Shown here one piece after another: positions 17,876 to 26,627 of a DNA stretch of 64,000 nt. This DNA is from Kineosporia babensis (GTDB taxonomy: Bacteria > Actinomycetota > Actinomycetes > Actinomycetales > Kineosporiaceae). The notes under the pieces were generated by a model. That model had not been told where the DNA came from. It did not search any database and saw only the letters and a list, made by a program, of their open reading frames with translations. Position numbers and translations under genes: made by a program. The stretch's first letter is position 1; the number at the start of each line of letters is the position of its first letter. The stretch covers positions 1 to 64,000 of the forward strand of contig NZ_JAJOMB010000032.1 of NCBI RefSeq assembly GCF_021129305.1. The letters are read 5' to 3'.

Positions 17876-18499
17876 ATGCCACGACCCAAGACACCATTGC
17901 TGTCTCCAGAGCTGATCGCCGATGCCGCCCTGGATCTGATCGACGAGACCGGCGACCTGCAGATGGTGATCCTGGCTCGCCGCCTGAAGGTCGCGCCGGG
18001 ATCGCTCTACAACCATGTCAAGGGCCGCGCCGATGTGGTGGAACTGGTGCGGCTGCGGATCGCCGATCAGGTCTCGCCCCCGCTGCAGGCGCGGGACTGG
18101 AAGGTGGCTGTCGCGGGCTTCCTGAAGAGCTTCGCCGACTTGTACGCCCGCCACCCCAAGGCACTGTCACTGATGTACGACCACACCATCAGCAGTGAGC
18201 GGATGCTGAGCTTCTACGAGCCCGTGTTCGCGGCGCTGATGCGAGCGGGGTTTCCCGCATCCGAACTGCGGACCATCATGACCCTGATCGACTATCAGGC
18301 TGTGGCCCTGGCCCGCGGCCTGCCCGAGCCGGTGGTCACGGACGAGATCCGCGACTCGCTGCCGGCCTACGCCGCCTCCATCGAGTACGCCACCAACAGC
18401 CGGGACGAAGCGGTCGCACTGGCGACCGACGTCCTGATCTCCGGACTGGAGCAGCGACTCCTCAGAAACCCGAACGGGACCACGAGCCAGGGCACTTAG
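17876..18499 (+). CDS. TetR-family repressor (TetR_C class with tetracyclin-repressor-like C-terminus)
   Basis: 207 residues from ATG 17876 (MPRPKTPLLSPELI). The HTH lies at about residues 25-45 (MVILARRLKVAPGSLYNHVK), and the C-terminal ligand domain is all-helical (FLKSFADLYARHPKALSLMY). It diverges from the MFS exporter and is convergent with the nitroreductase. Two identical-arm palindromes, one upstream of each of those genes, make it the likely regulator of both and of itself. The inducer is unknown. An electrophilic or nitroaromatic compound would fit the targets. Confidence 0.85.
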   Translation: MPRPKTPLLSPELIADAALDLIDETGDLQMVILARRLKVAPGSLYNHVKGRADVVELVRLRIADQVSPPLQARDWKVAVAGFLKSFADLYARHPKALSLMYDHTISSERMLSFYEPVFAALMRAGFPASELRTIMTLIDYQAVALARGLPEPVVTDEIRDSLPAYAASIEYATNSRDEAVALATDVLISGLEQRLLRNPNGTTSQGT

Positions 18500-18646
18500 T
18501 CGGCGGCCGGCTGCTGGGCGGGCAACCGGGTGGTGGCGGCCGGGTGGCGGGTGTGCGCACGCAGCATGGTGGCACCACCGGCGGTTGCTCGGTGGCGCCA
18601 CCATGGCGATGTTTGAACGGGCCCGCTGGGGGCGGTGTTCTTCAGG

Positions 18647-19492
18647 TCAGCGCAGCTGGAAACCCCTGCTGTGCAGAGTTTCACGCAGGTTCTGGCGGCC
18701 ATCCATGTAGTCCATGCTGCTGGTGGAGAACGCGACCATCTCACGCCAGGTCCTCACCGTGGACCCGGAACTCTCCAGGAAGTCGCGCAACACCGGCTCG
18801 TAGGCCTCGACATTGTCCATCGACTGCTGCGCGCTGTACCGGTCGTGATGCAGCACGAGCGCCTGGGGTGGACGGGGCCGGATCTGCGTCGGCTGCGCGG
18901 GATCGGGACTGCCAACGACCATGCCGAAGGCGACGAAACTGTGCGGGGGCAACTCCAGGAGCTGAGCCATCTCGTCGGCCTTGTTACGGGCCGCACCGAT
19001 GTAGACGACGCCGAGCCCGAGGGCCTCGGCGGCGACCACCGCGTTCTGTGCGGCGACGGCTGCGTCGATCGAGGCCATGAGGAAGGAATCGAGGTAGTCC
19101 ACGACCTCGGTACCGGTTCCCGCCTCAGTGGCAATGCTGTGGCTGCGCGACAGATCGGCCACCCACAGCAGGAAGGCGGGAGCTTGCTCGATGAAGGTGC
19201 TGCCGATACCGAATGTTTCGGACACGGTCAGCGCTGCCGCCTTGGCCTTCACCTGCGGGTCGGTCACTGCCACGACGCTCCACTGGTTGAGCCCCGAAGA
19301 CGTCGAGGCTGACTGCGCAGCCGCGACCATCGTCTCCAAGGAGCCTGCGGGAAGCGGATCAGGCAGGAAGGCCCGCACCGAGCGATGCTCCAGCAAACCC
19401 TGAATCCGCTCGTTCCATATCAGGCCGGCCGGGACATTGGCCTGTCCGTACCGCTGCTCCAGCAGATTCTGACGTTCTTCACTCTGGGACAC
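18647..19492 (-). CDS. NfsA-like FMN nitroreductase
   Basis: 281 residues from GTG 19492, chosen for the AGAGGG six bases upstream; longer in-frame starts exist up to 19624. N-terminal LLEHRSVRAFLPDPLPAGSL is the FMN phosphate-binding R-S-x-R motif of nitroreductases, SASTSSGLNQWSVVAV is the S-x-N-x-Q flavin loop, and ALGLGVVYIGAARNKADEM plus FGMVVGSPD complete the fold. It reduces nitro compounds, quinones or flavins with NADPH. The second palindromic operator lies 220 bp upstream, which links it to the TetR/MFS unit. Confidence 0.87.
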   Translation of the reverse strand: MSQSEERQNLLEQRYGQANVPAGLIWNERIQGLLEHRSVRAFLPDPLPAGSLETMVAAAQSASTSSGLNQWSVVAVTDPQVKAKAAALTVSETFGIGSTFIEQAPAFLLWVADLSRSHSIATEAGTGTEVVDYLDSFLMASIDAAVAAQNAVVAAEALGLGVVYIGAARNKADEMAQLLELPPHSFVAFGMVVGSPDPAQPTQIRPRPPQALVLHHDRYSAQQSMDNVEAYEPVLRDFLESSGSTVRTWREMVAFSTSSMDYMDGRQNLRETLHSRGFQLR

Positions 19493-19714
19493 GAAGACCC
19501 TCTCACGACTCTCGTACTGCCCGATACCGGCCTGACAGCGCAGACGCACGCCATCGGAGCCGAAACCCGGCAGCCCGACATCGGATCCAGGCTCGACGCA
19601 CGATCGCGGCAACGCTGCCGCCAAGGCGCCCGGAAGACGACGATGTATCCGGCAGTCATGCGCGATCAGGCAGGCCGACGGAGCGCCTCCGTGACGCTCG
19701 CCGACACACCCACA

Positions 19715-19737
19715 TTAAACGAATCGAATTCGTTTAA
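19715..19737. promoter_or_regulatory. TetR-type operator, copy 2
   Basis: TTAAACGAAT, centre CGA, ATTCGTTTAA: the same 10-bp arms as at 17706-17728, with CACA before both. It lies upstream of the minus-strand nitroreductase. Confidence 0.8.
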
Positions 19738-20281
19738 CAACATCCACTGGCGCCCTCGGGGTCGGTGGCGCCGCGGTACGCGCCTGCGCCGCAGGGTGGT
19801 TTGATGATGTCGTTGCACAAGTTCACCGCCGGTGACGGCTATTGCTCCCTGGCCCGGCAGGTGGCCACACGCGAGGCCGGCGAACGCGGATTCTCCTCGT
19901 CAGGGGCGTGCTACGGTGCCCGAGGCGAGGCTGGCGAAACTGGTTACAGTCAGGCGCAAATGAGTGACGTGGGGAGAAGCGACTTGCTAGGAGCACGCTC
20001 CTGATCGTGATCGTTCCGAACCTAGGTTTCAGCCTGACGCGCCGCAAACAATCACATAAAGTGCGCCAGAGCCACTTTTGGGAGACCGTTGACACTCCCA
20101 CAGGACGGCGTTCTGGCCGATGTGCGTGCCGTTCTCACGCACGATCAACCAGAAGGACGTCTCACCGAGGACTTCCGTACTGAGCCACCGGGTATCTCAG
20201 AAGAGATCTTCCTGGTAAGTGCGCAGGATGCCCATGCGCTGCAGCATCCCGGCGACGATGGCAGCGTGCACGAGATCGACC
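19738..20281. other. Region without a convincing gene
   Basis: Short frames only. None has a family motif and none keeps coding-like third-position GC over more than 50 codons. It probably holds the promoter side of the nitroreductase and the lost 5' part of the NmrA relic that follows. Confidence 0.4.
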
Positions 20282-20560
20282 AGCGAGCACCTGACCGGCG
20301 AGCAGATGGCCGCCACGCTGAGCACCGCCTACGGTGAGAAGGTGGAGTACCGGCCCTTTCCCGGTCTCGTTACGCGGATTCTTCCTTTACCGGAGCCGCC
20401 GAGATGGCGAACATTTACGCCTACTTCGCCGCTGCCCGCGACCGGTACGGCAAGAGCCTGGTCACCGGGCTCGCGGACGAACTTCCGGGAGGAGCCCAGA
20501 CCTTCACCAACTGGCTGACCGAAAACGTCCAGCGCATCCCCTTCACTGACCCTTCGAACC
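20282..20560 (+). pseudogene. C-terminal remnant of an NmrA-like NAD(P)-binding protein
   Basis: SEHLTGEQMAATLSTAYGEK followed by VEYRPFPVS, then after two frame changes RYADSSFTGAAEMANIYAYF and QTFTNWLTENVQRIPF. The order matches the substrate-binding end of NmrA-type atypical short-chain dehydrogenases. The Rossmann half is missing and at least two indels break the frame. An intact member of the same family is at 33504-34406. Confidence 0.55.
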
Positions 20561-20734
20561 CTCCGTCGAGCCGTCTCAGTCGTGCCCGGCCGGGAGATCG
20601 CAAAGGCACGATGGCCACCGATCCGGCGCCCGGGGCCATGGCGGAGCCGGGCGCCGACCTTGTGATCAGTTCACATGATTCGCCAGGAAATATCTTTCGC
20701 CCATCGCCAGGCCGCGGACGTGCATGTCCGCGGC

Positions 20735-22213
20735 TCAGGCCACGGTGACCTGCTCGCGGTCTGCGCTCTCGGCAGATTGTGATTCGCCCATGCGATGCAC
20801 GATCAGGCCGGCGGCAGTGGCCAGCAGGGCGGCAACGGCGCAGATGATGAACAGGACCCGGTACCCGGTGAGGGAGGGCAGTTCGATGCCAGGACCAAGG
20901 GTGGTCGTGATCGCTGCGAGGAGGCTTCCTCCCAGCGCGCTGGCCAGGGTGCTGCCGAGTGAGCGGGCGAGGGTGTTGATGCCGTTGGCTGCAGCCAGAT
21001 CCTGTTGCGGGGTGTGGTGGTTGATCAGTGCCGGCAGGGCGGCGTAGCCGATGCCGCTGCCCAGGCCGATGATGGTGCTACCGACGATGATCATCCACAA
21101 GTCGCTGACCAGAAGGATCCGGATCAGCAGGCCCAGGGCGATGATCGTGGCGCCGACGGAAAGAACCCGGCCTGCTCCCCAGGTGCTGACCATCCGAGCT
21201 GTGAACGGGGAGAGGACCAGCATCATCGCGCCACCCGGCATCAGGCACAGGCCCGCCACCAGCACGGAGGAACCGAAGCCATAACCGCTGGATTCGGGTG
21301 CCTGCACATAGTTGGCGGTGCCGACGAACGTCGAGAAGAGCGCGAAGCCGATCAGGAGCGACGCCACGTTGGTGATCGCGATCGGAGGATTCACCATCGC
21401 CCGCATGTCGACGAGAGGGTTGGCGCTGCGACGTTCGGCCATCGTGAGCAGAGCCAACAGCACGACTGAAAGGATCAGCAGACCAATGGTGCGCATTGAG
21501 GTCCACCCCCAGTCGGTTCCCTGGGACAGCGGCAGAATCATCGTGACCAGGCCGGCGGCAAGCAGGATCGCCCCCACGATGTCGACGTGGCCCTGGCGAC
21601 TGGGCCGCGGTTCGGGCACCAGCAGACGCACAAGCACGATGCTGATCAGGGCGCCGACCCCGCCGATCCAGAACAGGGCGCGGTAGTCGAAGTTGTCGGC
21701 GATGATCCCCGCGAGCGGCAGACCCAGGGCGCTGCCGACGCCGAGCATGGCCGAGATGAGAGCCACCGCAGAGCCTTTACGACCAGTAGGCAGCGTGGCA
21801 GCGAGCAGGCTGATGCCCAGGGGAATCGCAGCGCTCGCTAGTCCTGACAGCGTTCGGCCGACGATCATCACCCCAACGTTCGTGGTCACGGCCGCCATCA
21901 GCGAGCCGGCGGCGAGCGCCGCAAGGCTGACGATCAGCAGCAGGCGGCGACCGAACATGTCGGCCAGACGGCTGAGGATAGGCACGGCGACGGCGCCCGC
22001 GAGAAGGGTGGATGTGAGCATCCACTGGGTCGCAGTCGCCGAAGCCTTCAGATCGGTCGCGATCTCCGGCAGGACGGGGATGACCAGAGTCTGACTGAGC
22101 GAGGCCATGAGGGCCCCGAGTCCGGTGGCGATGATCTCAATGTTGGAACGGAAAGCACTGGTGTGTTCGGCATCGAGCTTGGTGTGCTCGACGTGTTCAG
22201 AGGCCTTGGCCAT
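20735..22213 (-). CDS. DHA2-family MFS exporter
   Basis: 492 residues from ATG 22213 with GGAGTAG-like sequence just upstream. The cytosolic start (MAKASEHVEHTKLDAEHTSA) is followed by about 14 membrane helices. ASLSQTLVIPVLPEIATDLK and QWMLTSTLLAGAVAVPILSR are the paired first-helix motifs, and GRRLLLIVSLAALAAGSL and LGLPLAGIIADNF are motifs A and C. The substrate is not predictable. A TetR gene does not lie directly next to it. The nearest regulator is the TetR at 24410, beyond the tannase gene. Confidence 0.87.
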   Translation of the reverse strand: MAKASEHVEHTKLDAEHTSAFRSNIEIIATGLGALMASLSQTLVIPVLPEIATDLKASATATQWMLTSTLLAGAVAVPILSRLADMFGRRLLLIVSLAALAAGSLMAAVTTNVGVMIVGRTLSGLASAAIPLGISLLAATLPTGRKGSAVALISAMLGVGSALGLPLAGIIADNFDYRALFWIGGVGALISIVLVRLLVPEPRPSRQGHVDIVGAILLAAGLVTMILPLSQGTDWGWTSMRTIGLLILSVVLLALLTMAERRSANPLVDMRAMVNPPIAITNVASLLIGFALFSTFVGTANYVQAPESSGYGFGSSVLVAGLCLMPGGAMMLVLSPFTARMVSTWGAGRVLSVGATIIALGLLIRILLVSDLWMIIVGSTIIGLGSGIGYAALPALINHHTPQQDLAAANGINTLARSLGSTLASALGGSLLAAITTTLGPGIELPSLTGYRVLFIICAVAALLATAAGLIVHRMGESQSAESADREQVTVA

Positions 22214-22440
22214 GTTCTACTCCGGAAGCAAGAGCGTCTGCCCTGAACGGCTGAGCCGGTGGGCAACGGTGTTCATGCGAGTGTGTTTCTGAAAGATCTG
22301 GGCGGGACGAAATTGACGGTCGGCAGCGGACCATGCGCTGGCGGAAGGATGCGTGGCTTGGGACTGACCCAGCTCATCGGGGCGGCAGACGAAGGAGTGG
22401 GCAGGGATTTTCGGAGACGCTCACCGAAAGCTGTTGTGGA

Positions 22441-22491
22441 GGCTCGGAGCCGGCGAGAACAGAAGTATCCTGTCCACGCCGGTTCCGAGCC
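22441..22491. terminator. 15-bp stem with one mismatch after the tannase gene
   Basis: GGCTCGGAGCCGGCG (22441-22455) and CGCCGGTTCCGAGCC (22477-22491). It lies 24 bp beyond the stop of the minus-strand tannase gene, so it fits a transcription terminator. The rest of 22214-22514 is promoter region of the MFS gene. Confidence 0.6.
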
Positions 22492-22514
22492 TGTCGGGGT
22501 CGGTCTGTGGGTGG

Positions 22515-24170
22515 TTAGCTCATCCGCACGGGTTCATAGCTCGTGGCTTGTTTCGGATCGCCCTCGCCGCGGTAGCGGGGGATTTCCGGGTAGGCGTACA
22601 CCGGTCGTGTCGCGGTGACCTCGCCCAGGGCCACGTCGAAACGCTCCGCGACCATCACCTGCGGCTCCTCGCCGTCTTCGACCCACTTCATCAGTGCTGT
22701 GGTTCCTGCCGCGAGACTCACCCCGGCCCCGGCCCCGATGCAGTAGCCGTGGATATCGCCGTCGCTGAGGAACATTCGGACGAAGGAGGAAGCTTCCTGC
22801 TGACCGCCGGCGCGCTGGACCACCCCGAGATAGAAGTTCAGCACCTCCTGGTAGCGGAGGACCTCATCCTCGATAGCTTGAGTGATGAGAAGCTTGCCGC
22901 CGGAAGCGCGGAAGGACGTGAGGTCATCGTCCGAGTCGATCGCCGCGAGGCGCTGAGCCCCTGTATCGCAGAGGTCCCAGAAGCCATCGAGGGTCAGATC
23001 TTCCCAACTGGCCTCGGGGTCTTCGGCTACCCACCGAACATGATTGACAGCGATCGACGGGGTGACCTTGAGCTCACCCTCAACCTCGGTGAAGAGGACG
23101 CTCCCGACGCCAGGCTTCTCTGGGGAGGTCCAGAACTTGGAGCCAGGTCGCGGCGCAGCGGCCAGCTGCCTGCCGTCCTGGGCCCGGGGCCCGTCCCAGA
23201 TCGCCTGCATGGTCACGGCATCGATCTTGGTCACTTCACCTGCCGTGGTCGGGGTCCCGATCACGGTCTCGGGATCGAACTCGATCGTCTCGGCTGCACT
23301 GAGGAATCCGTCCCGAACCCCGTCGGCACCGTCCAGAGCCTCGAGCACAGCTGCCCGGAAAGCGTCCAGTTTCGCCGGCGGCAGGATGTTGTCGTGCAAT
23401 TTCATCGCCAGCGCAGGCCACAGAATGGCGATGTTGAGCGTATTCCAGTTCATAGCGGGGTCCGAGATCCAGATCCCGTCGAAGTCTCCCGAATGGCGCT
23501 GCGCGGATGCCAGCCCCTGCCGCCCACCGCCGGAACCTCCGACATAGTAGGAGTATTCGGGACCCGTGCCGTACAGGGCCACGATGACGGCCTTGGACAC
23601 CTCTGCCATGTCGTGGGTGCTGCGATGAACCCAGTTCTCGATCAGATCCCAGTCCAGTGTGCCGGAGTCCTTGCGCAGAGCCCAGTCATTGACCCGGTCA
23701 TCCACGTTTCCCGCGTTCGTTGCAGCAGTCACAAATCCGTTGCGCAGAGCGACGGGCATCGTCATCGCCCGGCATGTCGGCACTTCGAACCACAGCGGCC
23801 CGGTGAGGCTTCCAGCACCCCCGGTGGCGAGGAACCGGCCGTTCCAGGCGAGAGGAGCCCACACGTAGAACGTCACGGTGTGCCCGCCAGGGGCGCGCTG
23901 CTCGATCCGAATGTCGCAGAACGCCGGCAGGTTGCCGATCCGCGGCGCCGCCTCGGCTGTATGGACGGGCTGCAGGGGCGAGGCTGGAACAGTGAACTCC
24001 CCGCTGTGATTCACCGAGGCCGACGTGACTGTGAGGCCCTCGAACCCTGCCAGCGCCTCCTGGAGCACCTCAACCGAACAACGCCGGGCCACCTCCTCGT
24101 CAGCCGAGAGGCTATCGGTGACCACCCACTGCGTCAGGCCAGATTTGCCCAAATGAGGCTTGCGTGCCAT
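22515..24170 (-). CDS. Tannase/feruloyl-esterase-family hydrolase
   Basis: 551 residues from ATG 24170 (MARKPHLGKSGLTQW); a further ATG at 24215 is possible. No clear signal peptide, so it is probably cytosolic. The nucleophile elbow is YYVGGSGGGRQGL (G-x-S-x-G-G). The fold also shows FLATGGAGSLTG near the N-terminus, and the C-terminal DGDIHGYCIGAGAG carries the catalytic His. It would cleave aromatic or phenolic esters, with substrate unknown. The TetR at 24410 diverges from it across a perfect palindrome. A truncated paralogue lies at 25452. Confidence 0.82.
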   Translation of the reverse strand: MARKPHLGKSGLTQWVVTDSLSADEEVARRCSVEVLQEALAGFEGLTVTSASVNHSGEFTVPASPLQPVHTAEAAPRIGNLPAFCDIRIEQRAPGGHTVTFYVWAPLAWNGRFLATGGAGSLTGPLWFEVPTCRAMTMPVALRNGFVTAATNAGNVDDRVNDWALRKDSGTLDWDLIENWVHRSTHDMAEVSKAVIVALYGTGPEYSYYVGGSGGGRQGLASAQRHSGDFDGIWISDPAMNWNTLNIAILWPALAMKLHDNILPPAKLDAFRAAVLEALDGADGVRDGFLSAAETIEFDPETVIGTPTTAGEVTKIDAVTMQAIWDGPRAQDGRQLAAAPRPGSKFWTSPEKPGVGSVLFTEVEGELKVTPSIAVNHVRWVAEDPEASWEDLTLDGFWDLCDTGAQRLAAIDSDDDLTSFRASGGKLLITQAIEDEVLRYQEVLNFYLGVVQRAGGQQEASSFVRMFLSDGDIHGYCIGAGAGVSLAAGTTALMKWVEDGEEPQVMVAERFDVALGEVTATRPVYAYPEIPRYRGEGDPKQATSYEPVRMS

Positions 24171-24346
24171 TCGTTCACATTCCCTTCGTCGACCACGAGA
24201 TCCACGATGACCCACCGTTCGATGCGCCCGGGCCCCTCCGGGGAGGGCGTCGCGGTCGTGGGGGCGACGCCCAAACCTGGGGTCGGAGCTGCCCCGGTGC
24301 GGTCTCGGTCGCTCGCTACCTGCCGGAACGTTGGCCCCGGCAAGAG

Positions 24347-24369
24347 AAACTTAGACCAAGTCTAAGTTT
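24347..24369. promoter_or_regulatory. TetR-type operator between tannase and TetR genes
   Basis: Perfect palindrome AAACTTAGAC, centre CAA, GTCTAAGTTT in the 239-bp gap between the divergent tannase and TetR genes, 40 bp before the TetR start. It differs in sequence from the operator pair at 17.7 and 19.7 kb, so it belongs to a separate regulator. Confidence 0.8.
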
Positions 24370-24409
24370 GGATGCAATACAGTGTTGCCATGTCTGAACG
24401 GATGCCGTC

Positions 24410-24997
24410 ATGAGCCTGCGCGAGCGCAAGAAGCTCGAGGCCTGGAGATCCATCCGGGCTGCCGCCGCCACGCTGTTCGAAGCTCACGGCTACGAAGCGG
24501 TCAGCGTGGAGGAGATCGCAGCAGCCGCCAATGTGTCCCGAGCCACGTTCTTCAACTACTTCCACAGCAAGGAAGCCGTCGTCACCGCCCAAGATCCTCA
24601 GGACCTGGATGAATGGCTCGACCTACTGAAGGCGCGGCCCGAGACCGAACAACTGTGGGATTCGCTGAGCGAGATCCTGCTGGGAGTCGCGGAAACACTG
24701 CGCGACTGGCTGCCCACGCGGCGACGCATCCAACGGGCAGCCCCGTCCCTGGAGGCGACTCGCTTCGACATCGGCCATCAGTTCTTCGACCAACTGCTCG
24801 TCTGGGCCGCCGGTCGGGCCGCTGACGGAGGGCAAGCCACGGCCGTGCTGCAATGTCATCTCGCGCTGGCGACCAACGTCGCTGCCTACCGATTGTGGGG
24901 CGACACCGAAGACTTCGACGACTACGTCGACCGATTGCGCGAGCAACTGGCCTATGCCCGCCCCGCTGCGGCCATCACGAGCAGCACTGCGTCCTGA
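24410..24997 (+). CDS. TetR-family regulator of the tannase locus
   Basis: 195 residues. N-terminal HTH: ATLFEAHGYEAVSVEEIAAA and ANVSRATFFNYFHSKEAVV, a standard TetR DNA-binding domain with the F-F-x-Y-F/H-S-K signature. The C-terminus is helical (QLWDSLSEILLGVAETLRDW). It faces the tannase gene and probably binds the palindrome at 24347-24369 to repress both directions. The ligand is unknown, likely the ester or its product. Confidence 0.85.
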   Translation: MSLRERKKLEAWRSIRAAAATLFEAHGYEAVSVEEIAAAANVSRATFFNYFHSKEAVVTAQDPQDLDEWLDLLKARPETEQLWDSLSEILLGVAETLRDWLPTRRRIQRAAPSLEATRFDIGHQFFDQLLVWAAGRAADGGQATAVLQCHLALATNVAAYRLWGDTEDFDDYVDRLREQLAYARPAAAITSSTAS

Positions 24998-25076
24998 CCG
25001 CACTGCAGACCGGCGTGGTTCGAACGCCTTCGATCGAGCATTCCCAGAGGCCGCCGACCACTCGGCTTGTCACTTC

Positions 25077-25410
25077 TCAGAGAATGCCGTTGCGGTACCC
25101 GAAGCCAACGAGGTGAGCGCGGTTGCTCAGTCTGGATCGTAAGGTCAGCGCCATGATGGTGTTTCTGATCGTGCGCTCCGAAAAGTTCAGCCGCAGGGCG
25201 ATCTCATTTGTTCTCAGGCCTTGAGCCAGAAGCCGGATGACGTCTCGGTCCCGGCCGTCGGCCTGGCCTGGCGGAGAGGTCGTCGATCGCGTTTGCCGGA
25301 TCGCCGAGGACGGCGTCCGCCTGGAGATCCTGCCGCACCCAGGCGGTGAGGACCCAACCGCGGCTGTGGATCGCCTGCCCGGTCTCGTGCTCCGAGCCCG
25401 GTTCGCTGCC
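25077..25410 (-). pseudogene. C-terminal fragment of a LuxR-type regulator
   Basis: The last 60 residues are a GerE helix-turn-helix: RDVIRLLAQGLRTNEIALRL and NFSERTIRNTIMALTLRSRL, ending RNGIL. Upstream, another frame gives SRGWVLTAWVRQDLQADAVL and GDPANAIDDLSA, which in similar regulators directly precedes the HTH, so one indel near 25265 broke the gene. The receiver or ATP-binding part is missing. Confidence 0.6.
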
Positions 25411-25451
25411 TCCGCCACGACCACGACCGTGACGGAGGCAGCGCGGAGCCG

Positions 25452-25817
25452 TCAGTTCCGCTCTGCCCGAACGTAACTGGCAGCCTCGGCTGGGTCACCC
25501 GAACCCGAGTAGACCGTGACCGAGGGGTAGGAGAACAGCGGGCGAGTGGCCACGACCTGGCCCGCTTGAGCGTCGAAGCGCTCGGCAATCAACTCCTGCG
25601 GCGCCTCGTCGTGCTCCACCCACCGAATCAGGGCCATCGTGCCGTCGGCAAGTGTCAGGCCGGGCCCGGGCCCGGTGCAGGAGCCGTGGATGTCACCGGC
25701 CGAGTGGAATAACCGGAAGAACTCGGAGGCTGCTTCCAGACCCCCTGACTTCTCGACGACCTCCTCGAAGTAGCTGGTCGCCATCGGGAAGAGCACCACC
25801 TCGTCGGCGGGTGGCCT
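25452..25817 (-). pseudogene. C-terminal 120 residues of a second tannase-family gene
   Basis: Aligns with the end of the tannase at 22515: SAGDIHGSCTGPGPGLTLAD versus SDGDIHGYCIGAGAGVSLAA, then ERFDAQAGQVVATRPLFSYP versus ERFDVALGEVTATRPVYAYP. The N-terminal three quarters, including the Ser elbow, are missing. Similarity stops at about 25817, where IS3 transposase sequence begins, so the loss is linked to that insertion. Confidence 0.75.
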
Positions 25818-25827
25818 GGCTGCCTGA

Positions 25828-26529
25828 ACGTGGTGAGGTCGTGAATCCTAAGACCGTCGCGGCGATCATGGCCGAGATCGGGATTGAGGGCATCAGCCCT
25901 GGCACGTTCAAAGTCCGCACGACAGTCCAGGATCCAGACGCAGCCTTCCCGGCCGACCTGGTGATCTGGCAGTTCGACCCAGGACGATTGAACGCCGCGT
26001 GGTTCACCCGACATCACCGACCTGACCTGCGGTGAAGGCGACATGTTCCTCTGCGCGATACGGGACGGGCACTCGCGCCGCGTCCTGGGCTACGCCATCG
26101 ACGACCATTTCGACGCACCTATGGTCGCCCGGGCCATCGACGCCGCCGTGACCACCCGCACCGCCCGAAGGCCACACCGTGGCCAAGACCATCCTGCACT
26201 CGGACCGAGGCGGGAAGTTCACCGGCTCTGTGACGGCGGCCGCCCTTGGGCGGCACGACCTGCGCCGGTCGATGGGTGAGACCGGGATCTTCTGGGATAA
26301 CGCTGCCGCGGAGTCGTTCTGGTCCACGTTCAAGCACGAGTACTACTACCGCCGGACCTTCGCCACGAAAGCGGAACTCGTTACTGGAGTTGACACATGG
26401 ATCCACTGGTTTCAATCATGGACGTCGTCACTCTGGAGCAGGAGGGCTCAGCCCCATCCGCTACGAACAGACCCTGACAGGCACAGCCAAGGCTGCTTAG
26501 ACCCCTGTCCACCGTTTCGGGGGAACCTC
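25828..26529 (+). mobile_element. Degraded IS3-family fragment (orfB 3' part and right end)
   Basis: From RGEVVNPKTVAAIMAEIGIE onward the plus strand encodes OrfB related to that of 14481-15443 but broken by at least three frameshifts (near 26020, 26165 and 26400). The DDE residues HSDRGGKF and AAAESFW are still readable. It ends with the same terminal sequence, complement of GAGGTTCCCCCGAAACGG, at 26529. orfA and the other end are missing. Confidence 0.8.
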
Positions 26530-26627
26530 CATCGGCCAGGGTGTAGCCGATGCAGGTCTTCGTGCAGCAGTCGATCACGGTCGCCAGGAACACCCATCCC
26601 TGCCCCGTGGGAATGTAGGTGATGTCC
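26530..26627 (-). pseudogene. Middle piece of a second IS3-type transposase, flank of the group II intron
   Basis: The minus strand reads DITYIPTGQGWVFLATVIDC followed by CTKTCIGYTLAD, the first catalytic block of an IS3/rve integrase. It is cut on one side by the IS fragment ending at 26529 and on the other by the group II intron at 26628. Its upstream half continues at 28574-28830. Confidence 0.75.

Noticed and set aside
22434-24365. A 643-codon plus-strand frame opposite the tannase gene
   Set aside because: It is a shadow of the minus-strand tannase: no family motifs, His/Arg/Asp-rich composition, no ribosome site.
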